Positions 1-12,088 of a stretch of DNA of 64,000 nt are shown piece by piece. Origin of the DNA: Piper betle (taxonomy: Eukaryota > Streptophyta > Magnoliopsida > Piperales > Piperaceae); NCBI GenBank assembly GCA_033002965.1, contig JAURVB010014404.1, positions 62,001 to 126,000 of the forward strand, read 5' to 3'. How positions within the stretch are numbered: position 1 is the first letter of the stretch; every line of letters starts with the position of its first letter. Position numbers and translations under genes: made by a program. The notes below the pieces were generated by a model, which worked only from the letters and a program-made list of their open reading frames with translations, made no database searches and was not told the DNA's origin.

Positions 1-150
1 GAGGCACCGATTAATCGTATAAGACTGTGAAAAAGTGTAATCGCTAACCATTTGTGGAGGCTCCGGTGGCGACGGCGAAGAAGGGAACGCCGCTCTGGTG
101 GAAGAAGGCAGGGGCGGCAAACAAAACCCTAGATGGAGATGTATATGAGT
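1..150 (-). other. possible 5' end of a gene leaving the window leftward
   Basis: On the minus strand a GC-richer stretch carries the CTAGGGTTTTG motif common in plant 5' UTRs (around 125-137), followed by an ATG at 51-49 whose frame stays open for 17 codons to the window edge. This could be the leader and first codons of a leftward gene. Too little is present to recognise a product, and an open frame of this length is expected by chance. Confidence 0.15.
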
Positions 151-355
151 GAGGGTCAAGATCGTAATTAAGACGAGATCTTCTCTGTGCTTGTTTCTTT
201 CTTTATCGGACGGCTGTTATTGCGTTCGCTATTTCGGTGATTCGGAGATCCGGACAGGACGAGTTGGGATTGTTCGTCAACAAATTCTCGCGTCCAAGTA
301 GGTGTTTGGTATTTTTTCAGCCCGCTAAAAGCCCAGTATATTTACTAGAGAGAGA

Positions 356-953
356 CTATGGTGTGCTGCGTGTATTTGTAGCGCAGCGCACCATACGCTG
401 TATTGATGAGAGCCGTTGGATTTTAATCGAACGGCTCTTATTAATTTCCTCATCTATCCAGTATTGGACCCGCCTGCTGACCCGCCCGACCCCCCGACCT
501 ACCCCTCCCGCCCCGCGACCGCCTCGCCCCACCGCGCACCAATCGCCGCTGCACCACCCTCCCTGCCCCCAGCCGAGGCCCCCAGCCACCACCCTCCTCC
601 CCCCACCCAGCCAGCGCCTGTCGCTGCGGCCCCTGCCCCGAGCCGAAACCCTGCACCACGAACCCCCCTCCTCCGCCATAACTAGATCCCGCGCTGCCCC
701 CTCCACCACCGCCCGATTCTGCGGCCCCTCTCCCCCCCTCGCCCCCAGCAGGCGCCCGACCCCGCCAACGGTGGCGGTCGGTGCGGGGGTGGGGCGAGGC
801 GGTCGCGGGGCTGGAGGGGTGGGTCGGGCGGGTCGAGCGGGCCGGCAGGCGAATATAATACTAGATGGGTGAAGAAATTGATGAGAGTCAAAATCCAACG
901 GCTCTCATCAATACAGCGTATGATGCGCTGTAAATGGATGCAGCGCACCATAG
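356..953. mobile_element. foldback (MITE-like) DNA transposon
   Basis: The two ends are long inverted repeats. The left end reads CTATGGTGTGCTGCG and the right end finishes GCAGCGCACCATAG, and the match continues inward for roughly 190 bases, through the shared GCTGTATTGATGAGAGCC block, into a C-rich then G-rich core (about 475-840). Each terminus is also a small hairpin by itself: TATGGTG is repeated inverted at 357 and 387 on the left, and the right end shows the same design. No transposase is encoded. The open frames on both strands here come from the biased palindromic core. I see no convincing target-site duplication beyond a possible TA. Superfamily is not assigned. Confidence 0.8.
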
Positions 954-3900
954 CCTTTTTAATATTTATTAATATTCAATCATACCACACAAGAGGTATT
1001 GTTCTTCATAGAAAAAAAGTATTAAGTTAAGATATTTATTCATTTGTTGTTTGTTTGAATTAGTAAATAATTTTTTTAAAAAAAAACCAAAATGTTTCAT
1101 TTCATTGATTTGTGATTATTACTACAGGCATGTTTAAATAACAACGGCTCGAGCCTCGATCAATTCTCGGCGGTCCTCTAGTAGTAGCATAGTACTTTCA
1201 TTATGATATATTGAATACAGGGGTTACTGTCTGCCACGTTTAAGCGGCTTGGTCTGGCCATTCATGGTCATATTAACAAATGAATGCATGGACTTCAACC
1301 ATCATTTGTATATTTTTTGACTAGTTCTGTCCTTAGCAGAACCTGGTGCAGACGGGTTAAATTTGGCGCAGAATCGACCGCATTCTGCATTTGAAGCACC
1401 TGCATGTATATCTGGTAATGGTAGGGACGACACCTCTTCGACCTGATACCCAAGACGTGCCGTGGATATATAAAACAGATCATCAGACGCGTAAAACAAA
1501 GCCTACATGAATGAAAGGTTCATTGCTCTTTAACCTAACAAATGGCAGAACTGACGTAAAGAGACGGAGTCGTAGCTAGGGTGGAACGGAGGTGCGCAGC
1601 ACGGAATCGACTTCGAACCGCGCGTTGACATTCTCCCACCTCCGAGAATCCCGGAGGGCGAGCAGGGGCGACGAAGCCGCAGGAGACGGCGTCGCCGCCG
1701 AGCTTGTGGTCGGAGAGGGAGGCGTCCATGGTCGAGTCGAGCAGTCCTCGGCTCTGCCGTCGCCGCGTGCGGAGTCGATGGAAGTGAAAGTGGGGAGGCG
1801 TTACCATGGTGTTAATGTTGTTTTAAATAATTAATTAAAATCATTAAGATTATCAACTTCATCACTGCAAAATATCATTAGCCTACACATTCCCAGCGTT
1901 CCTGACTATTGATTTATTAAGAGTGTGTGTTAAATTAGTGCACAATCAAAAGGAAACGTTAATGGACAACCCTAGCTTAAGTCTGGACTTGATTGGAAAT
2001 TTGATATTTTATATAAAAAGATAAGATTTTATTTACTTAGATAAGTTTTTTTAATAGACAATAGAAATAGCAAAAGAGCAAGGCCTTCGAGCAGCCTGAA
2101 TTGTGACAAGTGTCCAAGAGTATAAACAATAACATAGTAAGTTGGCTGGAGTCTCACTTTAGCTAGAATTTTTTCATTTATATATTAACTCGACCTGTAG
2201 AAAAGCAAGCTGAAATTGAGCCTCACAAAACTCTGCTTAGCTCGAATTCAATGACAAAACAACCCTTTCCAGGTTTGAAGTTTGAACAAATAAAACTGGG
2301 CATGACTTGCAAGCACTTGATAAGCACCATGGCTTACAAATTTCTCACATTTGCCAACTATTTGACTCTTTAAAAACACCCTTATCCCTCAGTTCATTCT
2401 AAACCATTTACTTGGGAGTTATTACGGTCGAATCCCTGGGCTTTTTACGCCCAAATAGTTCCAATTCGCTAACTTCGATGGCTTTAATATGTTGCAGACT
2501 CGCTAGCCTGTACCAAATGGGCCTTCTAATTTTTCTGTCATTAAATGAAATTACATATCCACTCTCGGGAATACACCTTCCCCCTTATACTTCGACCTCC
2601 CTGAAAATAGAATAACCAGCTTGTCTTTGGGGGGCACAAAAAATTAAACTGTTGAGGCGTGGGGAAAATATATATATATATATACCTGCTTGCGGCTTTT
2701 TTAAGAAACAAAAGAAGCTTTTTTAATCGGACATCTGAATTGAAAGATAAAGAGATATGGAGAGAGTACAATGGAAGAAGGCCTCTTTTCACCACTCTCC
2801 TGAGCTGCCGAATCTAGACCCCATATGCTAAAGAGACCAAAAATAAACCTGACACGAGAGTCAAATAAAACGAAACAAAGTTACTTGGCCTCACTTGGTT
2901 GACTTCGTTCAAGCTTTCACATACTTCACTCCATGGAGGACTTTAAAATATAATTTGCATCGTCAATCGGGGAAATAAGATATGAACTGGTCTAATACAG
3001 TTTAGGTAGAATGGACTTTGTCCTATTTAATTTTGCGTCGTATCGAACTCAAAAGTCGTAGAGTACTCGCATCAACTCATACTTCAAGTCCTTGTAGAAA
3101 AAAACAAAACTCAGTTTTAAATTGCTTGAAAAAAAACTCAAGAGTTCAAATCGAATCATGTGAAGTTAAGATTGATCATGAAATGGTGATCAACTAAGTT
3201 ACACTCTATCAATCTGCATTTACGTCTTATTTCTGGAAGGAAATGGTCCCAGCTTAATAAGAATGCAAAGAACTCTTCACTATTTTCCAGCACTCTTATT
3301 AGACTGAGAAACAATCGTGATTAGGTTCAACGTAAAAGGGAAAAGATATTTATCATGAAAAACTATAGCTCGTTTATTGGATGGGGCAAGTTTGACTTGC
3401 TGGTTTAATTATATTGTTGATTACTAAAAGAAAAGGTGAACGAAATAAACACCTTCTTATTCCCTTTTGGAATGCAATGATGGAGACTGTTGAAGTTATG
3501 CAACAAGAAAATATTAGCCACCTTGCTAAACCCATTCTGATATCTGATAGTCGTCAATTTAAGTTGGAACGGTTGACGGTTAATCAGTAATTGATGAAAC
3601 CTTGAATAAGCATTCATCATCAAGCTTCAGTTTACTGCTACTCATCCTGATTCATCCTGTTCAAAAAAAAGTTATCAAATTGAAGTATTTAAAAATAACC
3701 AAAATTACTTTAGCATATAGACCAAAATAGAGACACTCGAACAGTTCTATCGTTGCCGTTAAAAATATTTCTTTGACAAAATCTTCTCCAAGAAGACACG
3801 TGACCAATAGGATACTGGGAACAAGGTATACTGTTTAAGCCCGTGTGGATTGAACAGGCATTCGCTAAATATAAGGATCCATGAGTTTTCAACTTAATTC

Positions 3901-4540
3901 ATGTATATAAGTAAAAACATAAAATCAAATTTGTAGGCAATATCCCGTGAACCATGCAACTGAGTCCTATCAAGCTATTATAATAGTTGAGTAAAAAGCT
4001 CCGTGGACACAATTACAAAGAATAGCAAGGGTTTTAGAAGGTGGTTAGGTTGAATGAGTCCCGCGTTCATTGTTGCACATTTAGCACACACTATTATTCC
4101 CATCACGAAACACAACGTAAAAAATTACAACAAATGGTATCTACGGGACAGACTTATTTCCAGGTCAGCAAACTAAAAATGTGCAACTAATTATTGGTGA
4201 AATGAAAAATTTGTGATCCCCAACAGTACAATACAAGGCATAGGAGGTATGCTACTGAATTTAATTGAACTGATGGGCATTTAAGTTCCAACAGAGGTGC
4301 ACAAGACAAGTCTATTTTTTTATATAAAGCCAATTTTTGAAATGGTTAATTTGATGTGTTAAAACTTCAACCATAAGATTTCAAAGTATATTTGCAAGCA
4401 ATTGGCTATTGAACTGTGCTTTTCACAGCTTTCTCAAAAGATCATCTCTCCCGTGCTATTGAGACCACAAGATCAATGATGTCAAACCTTATTCACTATC
4501 ACTAAAATGGACATGATACACAACAAAAACTACAGAAAGA
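954..4540. other. intergenic region left of MCCA
   Basis: This is 3.6 kb of mostly AT-rich DNA between the foldback element and the MCCA stop codon. It holds one GC-rich island (about 1570-1800, annotated separately) and a short (TA)n run at 2668-2684. The part just right of the foldback element is A/T homopolymer-rich. No conserved coding exon was recognised, and the MCCA 3' UTR must lie at the right end. Confidence 0.6.
1535..1729 (-). other. unrecognised 64-codon open frame in a GC island
   Basis: A GC-rich patch inside AT-rich DNA contains, on the minus strand, an ATG-started frame of 64 codons beginning MDASLSDHKLGGDAVSCGF. Its base composition resembles the GC-rich first exons of the real genes in this window, so it may be a first exon, a small gene or a captured gene fragment. 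I recognise no domain and found no matching downstream exon. A chance frame in GC-rich DNA is equally possible. Confidence 0.2.
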
Positions 4541-7500
4541 TCAAACCTTAATGGTCAATAGAACACTGCTGTCTGTGATTTGCTGACCAGGGGACACTAG
4601 AAGACCACACACACGGCCTGCACTTGGTGCTCTCACCATATGCTGAAAATAACCTTACTTTCATTCAGTTCCTTTAGAAAAACAGATATCAAAAATAAAG
4701 GAAATACTCTTTATTTGATACTGCAACACTAACCTCCATTTTCATTGCTTCCAAGACTATAAGGGGCTGTCCTTCTGTCACTTTTTCCTGATCTTTCACC
4801 AACACTTTAACCACCAGTCCAGCCATTGGGGCCATTATGCTTCCTCGAGAATGGGATACAGTCTGCAGATTTGGCTTATGATCAGGGCCCTGACCATCAA
4901 CACCAGAGTGCTCAATCATAATAGGCTGTTTGAAAAGGTGATGTTGCTCCCCACACCAGACATGTATGTATTTAAAGCGATCCTGTACATCAGAAGGAAA
5001 AAAATTGATGTGTGAGAGAATGCAAAAAATTTAAGTCTTCTTAAAGCCCAAAAGAAGGTCATCTACTGCAGTCTACATTCCCTCTGATTTAAATTGTCAT
5101 TCAAGTCATCCCAAACTAAATTCTCTACAACACCCCCCCCCTCTTCCTTTTCCTTTTATGAGACAAACAAGACATCTTTGCATCTAACTAGAAGGAAACT
5201 ATGTAAAAGCCTATCACCAACTAAAGATCAGAAGGTTTTGCCAAAATGGCTAAAAAGAAATTCAATAGAACGTGATCCAACACAACTCACATAAGAATAA
5301 TGCTCAACAATTCAACCACGCTGAGAAAATAAATATGCAAAAAAGAATCTGCATTATCAGAATATATTTTCAATTGAAATAATAAAAAGTTCCCATATAT
5401 TTCAACATACATGACAGCATTAACAACAAACACTAATTTGTACCTTATTGTATAGAGCCAGATTAACATTGAAGCAAACATTTTCAGCCTCAACTCTGAA
5501 AGCAAGATCACCTAGATGGATAACTTTTATTTCAAAACCAGGAGAGTCATCATCATGCATCTGGCCACGTGAATAACTTTCAGAGTAGCGTAAAATAAAT
5601 TTAAAAAATACATTTAAGCATTACAATAGGAATTGCCAAATTAAAGAAAGGGCAAAAAAAAAGGAAAAAAAACTAATTTCACAACAGCTGCAACCCAAAA
5701 AACACATGCGTCTAGTAAATTCTGTCCAAAGCATGCTATTTAAATCAAACTCGTAATACACAAGGAATATGATATTTATTTGAAAAGCAGTATGATCAAG
5801 AATGTAATACCACCTACTATATAAGACATAAAGAATATTACCCAGTCTTTTTCTCTTTCTTTAAGCAGTATTTTAACCTCTATCACATAATTTGTATCAG
5901 TTTTGTCACTACCTCAATGAAATAGCTACCATTGGGATTGTATGTAACTTCCAGTCTTAAAAACTCTGATTTTTCAGTCTGATATTCACTTTCCCACTCA
6001 AAATCCATTGTGTTGTTTGCAAGGTGATTAAGTCGGAAAGGTGGTTGAGCATACCATAACGAGAGTAAGTTCTCCCTTCCTGTTCATGGAGATAGTTAAA
6101 GACATTTTCTTGCCAAAAACAAATCATAATGACTGCATGGTCACTCACAACTTAGCAGTTGACAAGGAGGCTGCCACCACACTTGCGTAGGTCGTATCTT
6201 AAGTATAAAAATAAAGTTGAGCATCATAAAGACCATGTTGAAAGCATAAATAACAATGATAGCAATTTTATTTATAAATGATGTGGTAAAGGTGGAGATC
6301 ACGGCAAAGCACTAGATACAGCAAGAGTAGGTCGGATCTAGCCTTAATAGATTTATTATGCCTTCAACAGAAGATCTTTGGAAATGAATAACAAAGGTCA
6401 TTTAGGTAAAATCGGACATTAATAAGAAGAAGAAGCAAGGCACATCCAGATAATTATACCAGCATATCTTTCCTGAGATGCAAGCTGTTCGAGGTTGCAG
6501 ATGCACGAAGCAGCAAAAGCAGCAGTTCGTTTAGCAGACTCCAAGGTTTTCTTGTCTATTTCATTCCTGGAGTGCATGAAAAGATCATCTTTAAAATGAT
6601 CAATAAAATGTGTCTCAACCAGTCCGCTCTCAAATGCCCAATGTCTAGCAAGTGTTTGCAGGAAATTGATATTGGTAGGCAAACCTGCAACCTGAAAAAG
6701 AAAAGCACCAACCTTAATTTTTTCTAGTAAAAGAATAGCTACTATTTTTCTCAGAATGATAATCAAGTCATCAACATCTCTTCATGCTTCTTCTAAATAA
6801 TGATAAAGTTCATTCTTCTTTAAAAAAAGTAAAACACCAAGAGAAAATTGGTTTGAATAACAGTATAACAACAATGAAGAGTATAGCCAGCGTAATTGAC
6901 ATTCAACAAATTGCAATCCAAATGTAAACGGAAAATGGATGACCTGGAATTTCGATAGGCAACTCCTCATATTCATTAATGCGGCACTCCTATTTGCTCC
7001 AGATACTACTAGCTTAGCTATCATTGGATCATAATGCATGCTGACAGCATTTCCTTCTTCAACTCCAGTCTCAACTCGAACTACATCACAACAAATCAGA
7101 AAAGGCACCCGGCCAATAAATATTAAAAGACACATCCAACCGACTTAGCTACCAGATGGTGAAACAGAAACAGGCCGATAATGGTGGAGAATCCCTGCAG
7201 CCGGTAGAAATCCCTTGGGAACATTTTCAGCATAAATACGAGCTTCAAAGGCATGGCCTGCAGAAAAGATCATAAAACTATAAAAGAAATTAGTAACGCA
7301 AATAAATTTTATTGCACTCAAAGTTTCAAAAGAAGATTATCAATAAAAGCCATCAATATGACATAAAAATAAACATCAAGCCAAGGCACGATGTTTCTAG
7401 TTGGATGAAAATTCCAAACACACCACTGTCCTGTGGCTGTTGGCCTCTTGAGAATACATCTCTAAGAATAGAAGCACTGTTCCCGGGAACAGACCATGAT

Positions 7501-10500
7501 AAAAAGAACATCATTGATTACCTAATAAAGGAACCTCAGATTGAGCCAATGGAAGAAGCTCCCCATTTGCTACATGTATCTGCCACTCGACAAGGTCTTG
7601 TCCAACTATCATCTCAGTGACAGGATGCTCAACCTACGGCAGCATTTAAATAAAAACAACATATTAGCAACAAATGTTTTAACATAACAAGATGATTATA
7701 AGATACATAATCATTAACCTGGAGTCTTGTGTTCATTTCCATGAAGTAGAATTTACCCGTCAAAGTATCCACTATAAATTCCACAGTTCCCGCACTGTGA
7801 TAAGAAACTGCCTAAACAAAAGGTTAAAAGATCCTCACGAGTTTTAATATATAATAACGGACAGCTATGTTGTCCATTATGACCATTTTAATGGAATACC
7901 ATCATTATGATCATCCATGGGGTGAGATAATAGTAGACTAAATTCAAAAAGTGATCAACAAACATTACAAAAAATACAGAATTAAAATTTGATAGATAAC
8001 AAATATCATCACTAATTCACCAGACTCAGCAAAAGTTAGCAAACCCAACAAATTATAAGCTCTGAATTCGGTTCTAATGCTTGCCAATTTTAATGTAAAT
8101 AGTATCAGAAAATAAAAACCTCTGCCAATGCTCAAAAAATGCTTTTCCCAAGTGATGCAAGGCATCCTGTAGTGTAGTATTTGTTATTTTAGAATTTTAT
8201 CTATTTTTATTAAGTTAAGAATTTATATGCAGTTTTAGTAATTTATTTTTACAGTATTTTGGGAATATTTTTATTAAGGTTTTATTAGTAGATGCCTATA
8301 AATAAAAGGTCACTTTCATTGTACATAGAAGAGTCTTTGACAATGAAAATTCAGTTTTTGGTTGCATGCCTTTTATCTAATTTAGGTTTTTTTCTTTATT
8401 TTTAATACTTATTTTTAAGAGTAGTCTGTAATTTAGATCATCCCCTTTTCTTTTCTACATCACCAAGCCTCAAAAAAGTTGAAGGGTTGACAGGAAGGGC
8501 ATCCGGCCATCCAAACTCTTCCATTAGTAATCATCTAGATCCTTGTCTTAGATCCATGGTCCAGCCACGTTTGGGTATCAGGTCGTAGTAGCAGAAAATT
8601 AAAAAAGAAAAAGAAAAATAAAAAACAGCACATTGCCCATGATTTCTACTTAAGCCAAACTTATTCATTAGAAGTACAAAGAAAGGATGCTTTGATCAAA
8701 TCCAATGGCAATTCTTAGATCAAACAATCTAAGCATAGATCCTACTATGATGAGAAGGTATTGTGCTTGGTGATTAGTCAACTGAAAAGTTAAAATTAAG
8801 GGTTAAAAAAACACACTTCTTGATGAATATCCTTCTATTGTGGGACCAAACTTTTTAAGAATTATTAAGTTTTTTGGGGTAAAAAATAATCTGTTCCAAA
8901 ACCAGGAAAACAAGAGCCAAGAGGCCCTCCAATCTGCAATTTCTCGTTGACATCATGAAGATTAGGTTCACTTGCCCAAGCAGGAGTTTTCTACTTGATT
9001 CTGTTCCAATTAATTTCGTTTAAGAACCATCCAGTTTACAGTTTAAGCTTGACTATTGATTCTCTAAAATTATCAAACAATTGAAAATATTTTAGCTAGA
9101 GCAGATAAGCCGACCTTTGCAGCAGCTACAGCAGCTTCACCTAATTTTGTCGAAACTCTTCCGTAATATTTGGCTGCAATTAACAGTTTACATTAAATAA
9201 AAATTAAAACATCCTATATATATAAAATAAAAAAACTAAAGAGCAAGATTTCTAGAATTTCACAGCAGGAGCTTCTTCAATTATCTTTTGATGCCTTCTT
9301 TGCACACTGCAGTCCCTCTCATTCAAGTGTATTACATTACCATGCTTGTCCCCGAATATCTAAAAGGTCCATCATAAATTCAAAAAGTTAAGTATTACAA
9401 ACTTCTGATTGACAGATAGCCTTATCAACTAAAGAACACATTTTAATATACAAACGCCTACCCAAAAGGGAAAAAGGCATTATCAAAAAAGAACATAGTT
9501 TAATATTCAAAATCCATAATATTTGGATAGAAAATTTAAACATGATCCTCCTGTGCCCTAACACTTAAAAACAAATATAAATGCAGCTAACAACATGACA
9601 TAGAACTTGAAGTGTTCATGGTCTGTAAATAAGAGAATAATGTCCTTTAAATGTAAACCTTTTAATTTTCCGAAGCATATTAAGCTCATCCATCTACCTA
9701 AAAGGGGGATCATTTGGCGCAAAGGTTTCTACTCTTTTTAAGTTAAACTACATGGTGAAAAGTTTTATGCTGAATTCCTTTCTGGAAGATCTCATCAAAG
9801 AGAAATAATCAGATCAAAACACTCATTAACATAAAAATTCCCAAAAAATTCACCTGGACTTCTATATGCCTTGGTCTAGTGATATATTTCTCCAGTAAAA
9901 TTGTGTCTGTACCAAACGAAGCAGCTGCTTCACGTTGGGCACTCAAAAAGGAATCCAAAAATTCTTCTGGTCCATGCACTATCCTCATGCCCTTAATTGT
10001 ATAAGATCAAATGCATACCATAAATCAGGAGCAAATTAAATTCGGCTCTTCCTGCAAACAGATATAAAGCTACAACTATGTTTTCTCATAAAAAAACCCT
10101 TACAATAAATATCAAGTTAAATAAAATGCGACCAGTAACAAATTCCAAGGCTGATCTTAATTACAGGAAACTCTGATATAGTTGTCGGATGTTTTGCAAT
10201 TTAATGCTATTTAAAAGGGAGTTATGGAAATTTTGGTGGGCAAAGCAAATATGTGGAAAGCAAAGAGCATACCTTGCCACCGCCACCATGTGTCGGTTTT
10301 ATCAGCACTGGATACCCAATCTTATCAGCTTCTAACTTCATGAAGTCAATGTCTTGTATACTTCCATGGTATCCAGGAACAAGAGGTACACCAGCTGCAC
10401 CCATGATCCTCTTTGAAGCACTAGCAATTGAAGAAACAACTGATGTCAATTTTCTATAAGATAATATCTTGAACTTTGATTAGGTGAGTGAGATGGGAAT

Positions 10501-12088
10501 GATATGCATTCAAAGTTTAAAAATAAATCCGGCCATTAAAAAACTTTGACTGGTGCATTTGCTAAGTGGTGAAACACAAAGAAAGTTTTTTACCTCTTAT
10601 CACCCATGTCTCGAATAGCTGACGCTGGAGGGCCAATAAAAGTAAGTCCCTGGTCTTCACACAGCTTGGCAAAATCAGCATTTTCTGACAGGAAACCATA
10701 TCCTGGATGGATTGCCTACATAGTTCAATAGAAAAAAATAATGTAAGGTTATTCAAGAGACAGGATTGTAATGCAGTAAAGGCCTCTTCCATGACAGCAA
10801 GTTTGCTCCACTTTTACAGACATTAAGTTGGATTGCCTGTTCACGTTATTTTCAAATACTTGATAGTGCATAAATGATGTCAAAATTCACAACCATACCA
10901 ATCAGATATATCCATTAGGCTAGCCATGACTACATTCCTGCAAAGGAATATGATATTAAAAGGAAAAACGAACAGCCACCCGCCTTTTCCAATATTTAAT
11001 CAAATGAAGCAGTATCATAAAAGGAAAAACAAACAGCAAAAATCACTTCTCTTCCACCTGCCTTTTCCAATATTTGATCAAATGTAGCAGTAACACTAAT
11101 AATCTTAAGATAACAGAATTGCTGAACGTAGCAATTATCTTCCAAGTTATTTGATACTACTACAACAGTAATGTGGAAGCAATCAAAAACATCAAATAAT
11201 ACAACTACATGAGAATCATGATCAAACTTCTACAAGATAACAATGAAAAGGCATGGACAAGGTAAAGTACTTCATCAGCTGAAAAACAGCTGCAAATCAT
11301 TCCTCCTCACACCTACTTGGTCCATTGTTCAATCAATTTTGACAGTAACAACTAACCCTAAGACAACAAACCGTGTTCACAGTGAATTTCGACCAAGAAT
11401 TCAAACACCAGTAGCAACAGTAGAATTACAACGGTAGTGGTAGCAGCATTAAACATGGAAAGATACAACAACAACACAAATTTAGCAACGCAAAAACCAG
11501 AGCACCGGTCCTATTGGAAGAAATGGTAGCTGTCGAAGTATCAAACAATATCACTTCACTATAACTACGATCATCTACTTCATCAAACGACAACGGTAAT
11601 CAACAAAATGGAGCTCGAAGTATCACACAGGAGCAGTACAAACTACAAAACATCAAAAGTTCAAACACATAAACATGATGATATACTTAATCAACAAAAA
11701 AAAAACAGTGGAACGGGTATAGCGAAACACAAAACCTGAGCACCGGTCCTCTTGGCAGCATCAACAATGGCGGCGGCGTTTAGGTAGCTGGCCCGGGCGG
11801 GCGGGGGGCCGATCCACACCGCCTCGTCGGCGGACCGCGAGTGCAGGCTATCCCGATCGGCGTCGCTGTAGACGGCGACGGTCTGTATCCCAAGCCGCCG
11901 AGCCGTGCGGATGATCCGGCACGCTATCTCCCCCCGGTTCGCGATCAGTATCTTCTCTATACACCCCCGCCGCCGCCGCCGCTGGACGCGGCAGCTGCGT
12001 CCGCCGGCCCACAGTACAAGCGCCCCCGCGCGGCGGCAGGTCGCGGCCAAGGGAGGCGGAGATTGCGGCGGAGGGCGGATGAGGCCAT
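4541..12088 (-). CDS. MCCA: 3-methylcrotonyl-CoA carboxylase alpha (biotin) subunit, mitochondrial
   Basis: ATP-dependent, biotin-dependent carboxylation of 3-methylcrotonyl-CoA in mitochondrial leucine breakdown; partner of MCCB. Fifteen exons: 12088-11736, 10715-10594, 10420-10273, 9991-9854, 9359-9264, 9173-9115, 7811-7719, 7633-7522, 7257-7153, 7080-6944, 6691-6460, 6079-5913, 5560-5444, 4982-4734, 4642-4541; about 743 residues, as expected. Seen: biotin carboxylase start [19 protein letters not shown]-grasp GGGGKG (~204-209), catalytic MNTRLQVEHPVTE (~332-344), and a carboxyl-terminal biotinyl domain with EAMKME, the biotinylated lysine at about 708. Two frame breaks: a C5 run at 11964-11968 and the TAATTTT stretch at 9142-9148, each apparently short by one base. 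The start is the in-frame ATG at 12088, followed by an Arg/Ala-rich transit-like sequence; an upstream in-frame ATG at 12193 and an out-of-frame ATG at 12050 are alternatives. Confidence 0.95.
8164..8450 (+). repeat. possible degenerate LTR inside an MCCA intron
   Basis: In the 1.3 kb intron 6 of MCCA a T-rich stretch contains TATAAATA followed about 30 bases later by a CATTGTACATAGAAGAG segment, an arrangement typical of the promoter and R region of plant LTRs. No paired LTR, primer site or internal coding sequence was seen. Boundaries are approximate and identity is a guess from composition. Confidence 0.25.
8497..8600 (+). repeat. dispersed repeat, probable LINE (RTE-type) 3' tail
   Basis: The segment contains AGGAAGGGCATCCGGCC followed by a spacer and a TTGGGTATCAGGT block, then an A-rich end. 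The GGAAGGGCATCC motif is characteristic of 3' ends of RTE-type LINEs in my memory of plant repeats. A diverged copy in the same orientation lies at 56327-56431, so this is a real dispersed family whatever its class. It sits in an MCCA intron and encodes nothing. Confidence 0.45.
10956..11092. repeat. imperfect direct duplication in MCCA intron 1
   Basis: Two adjacent copies share AAAAGGAAAAACRAACAGC and then CCTTTTCCAATATTTRATC with AAATG-AGCAGTA (10956-11013 and 11017-11092). The second copy has an insertion of about 18 bases in the middle. It is intronic and noncoding. Confidence 0.7.

Noticed and set aside
237..951. Long proline/arginine-rich open frames on both strands (up to 211 codons)
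   Set aside because: They lie in the palindromic C-rich/G-rich core of the foldback element, where stop codons are rare; overlapping frames on both strands give low-complexity protein with no domain.
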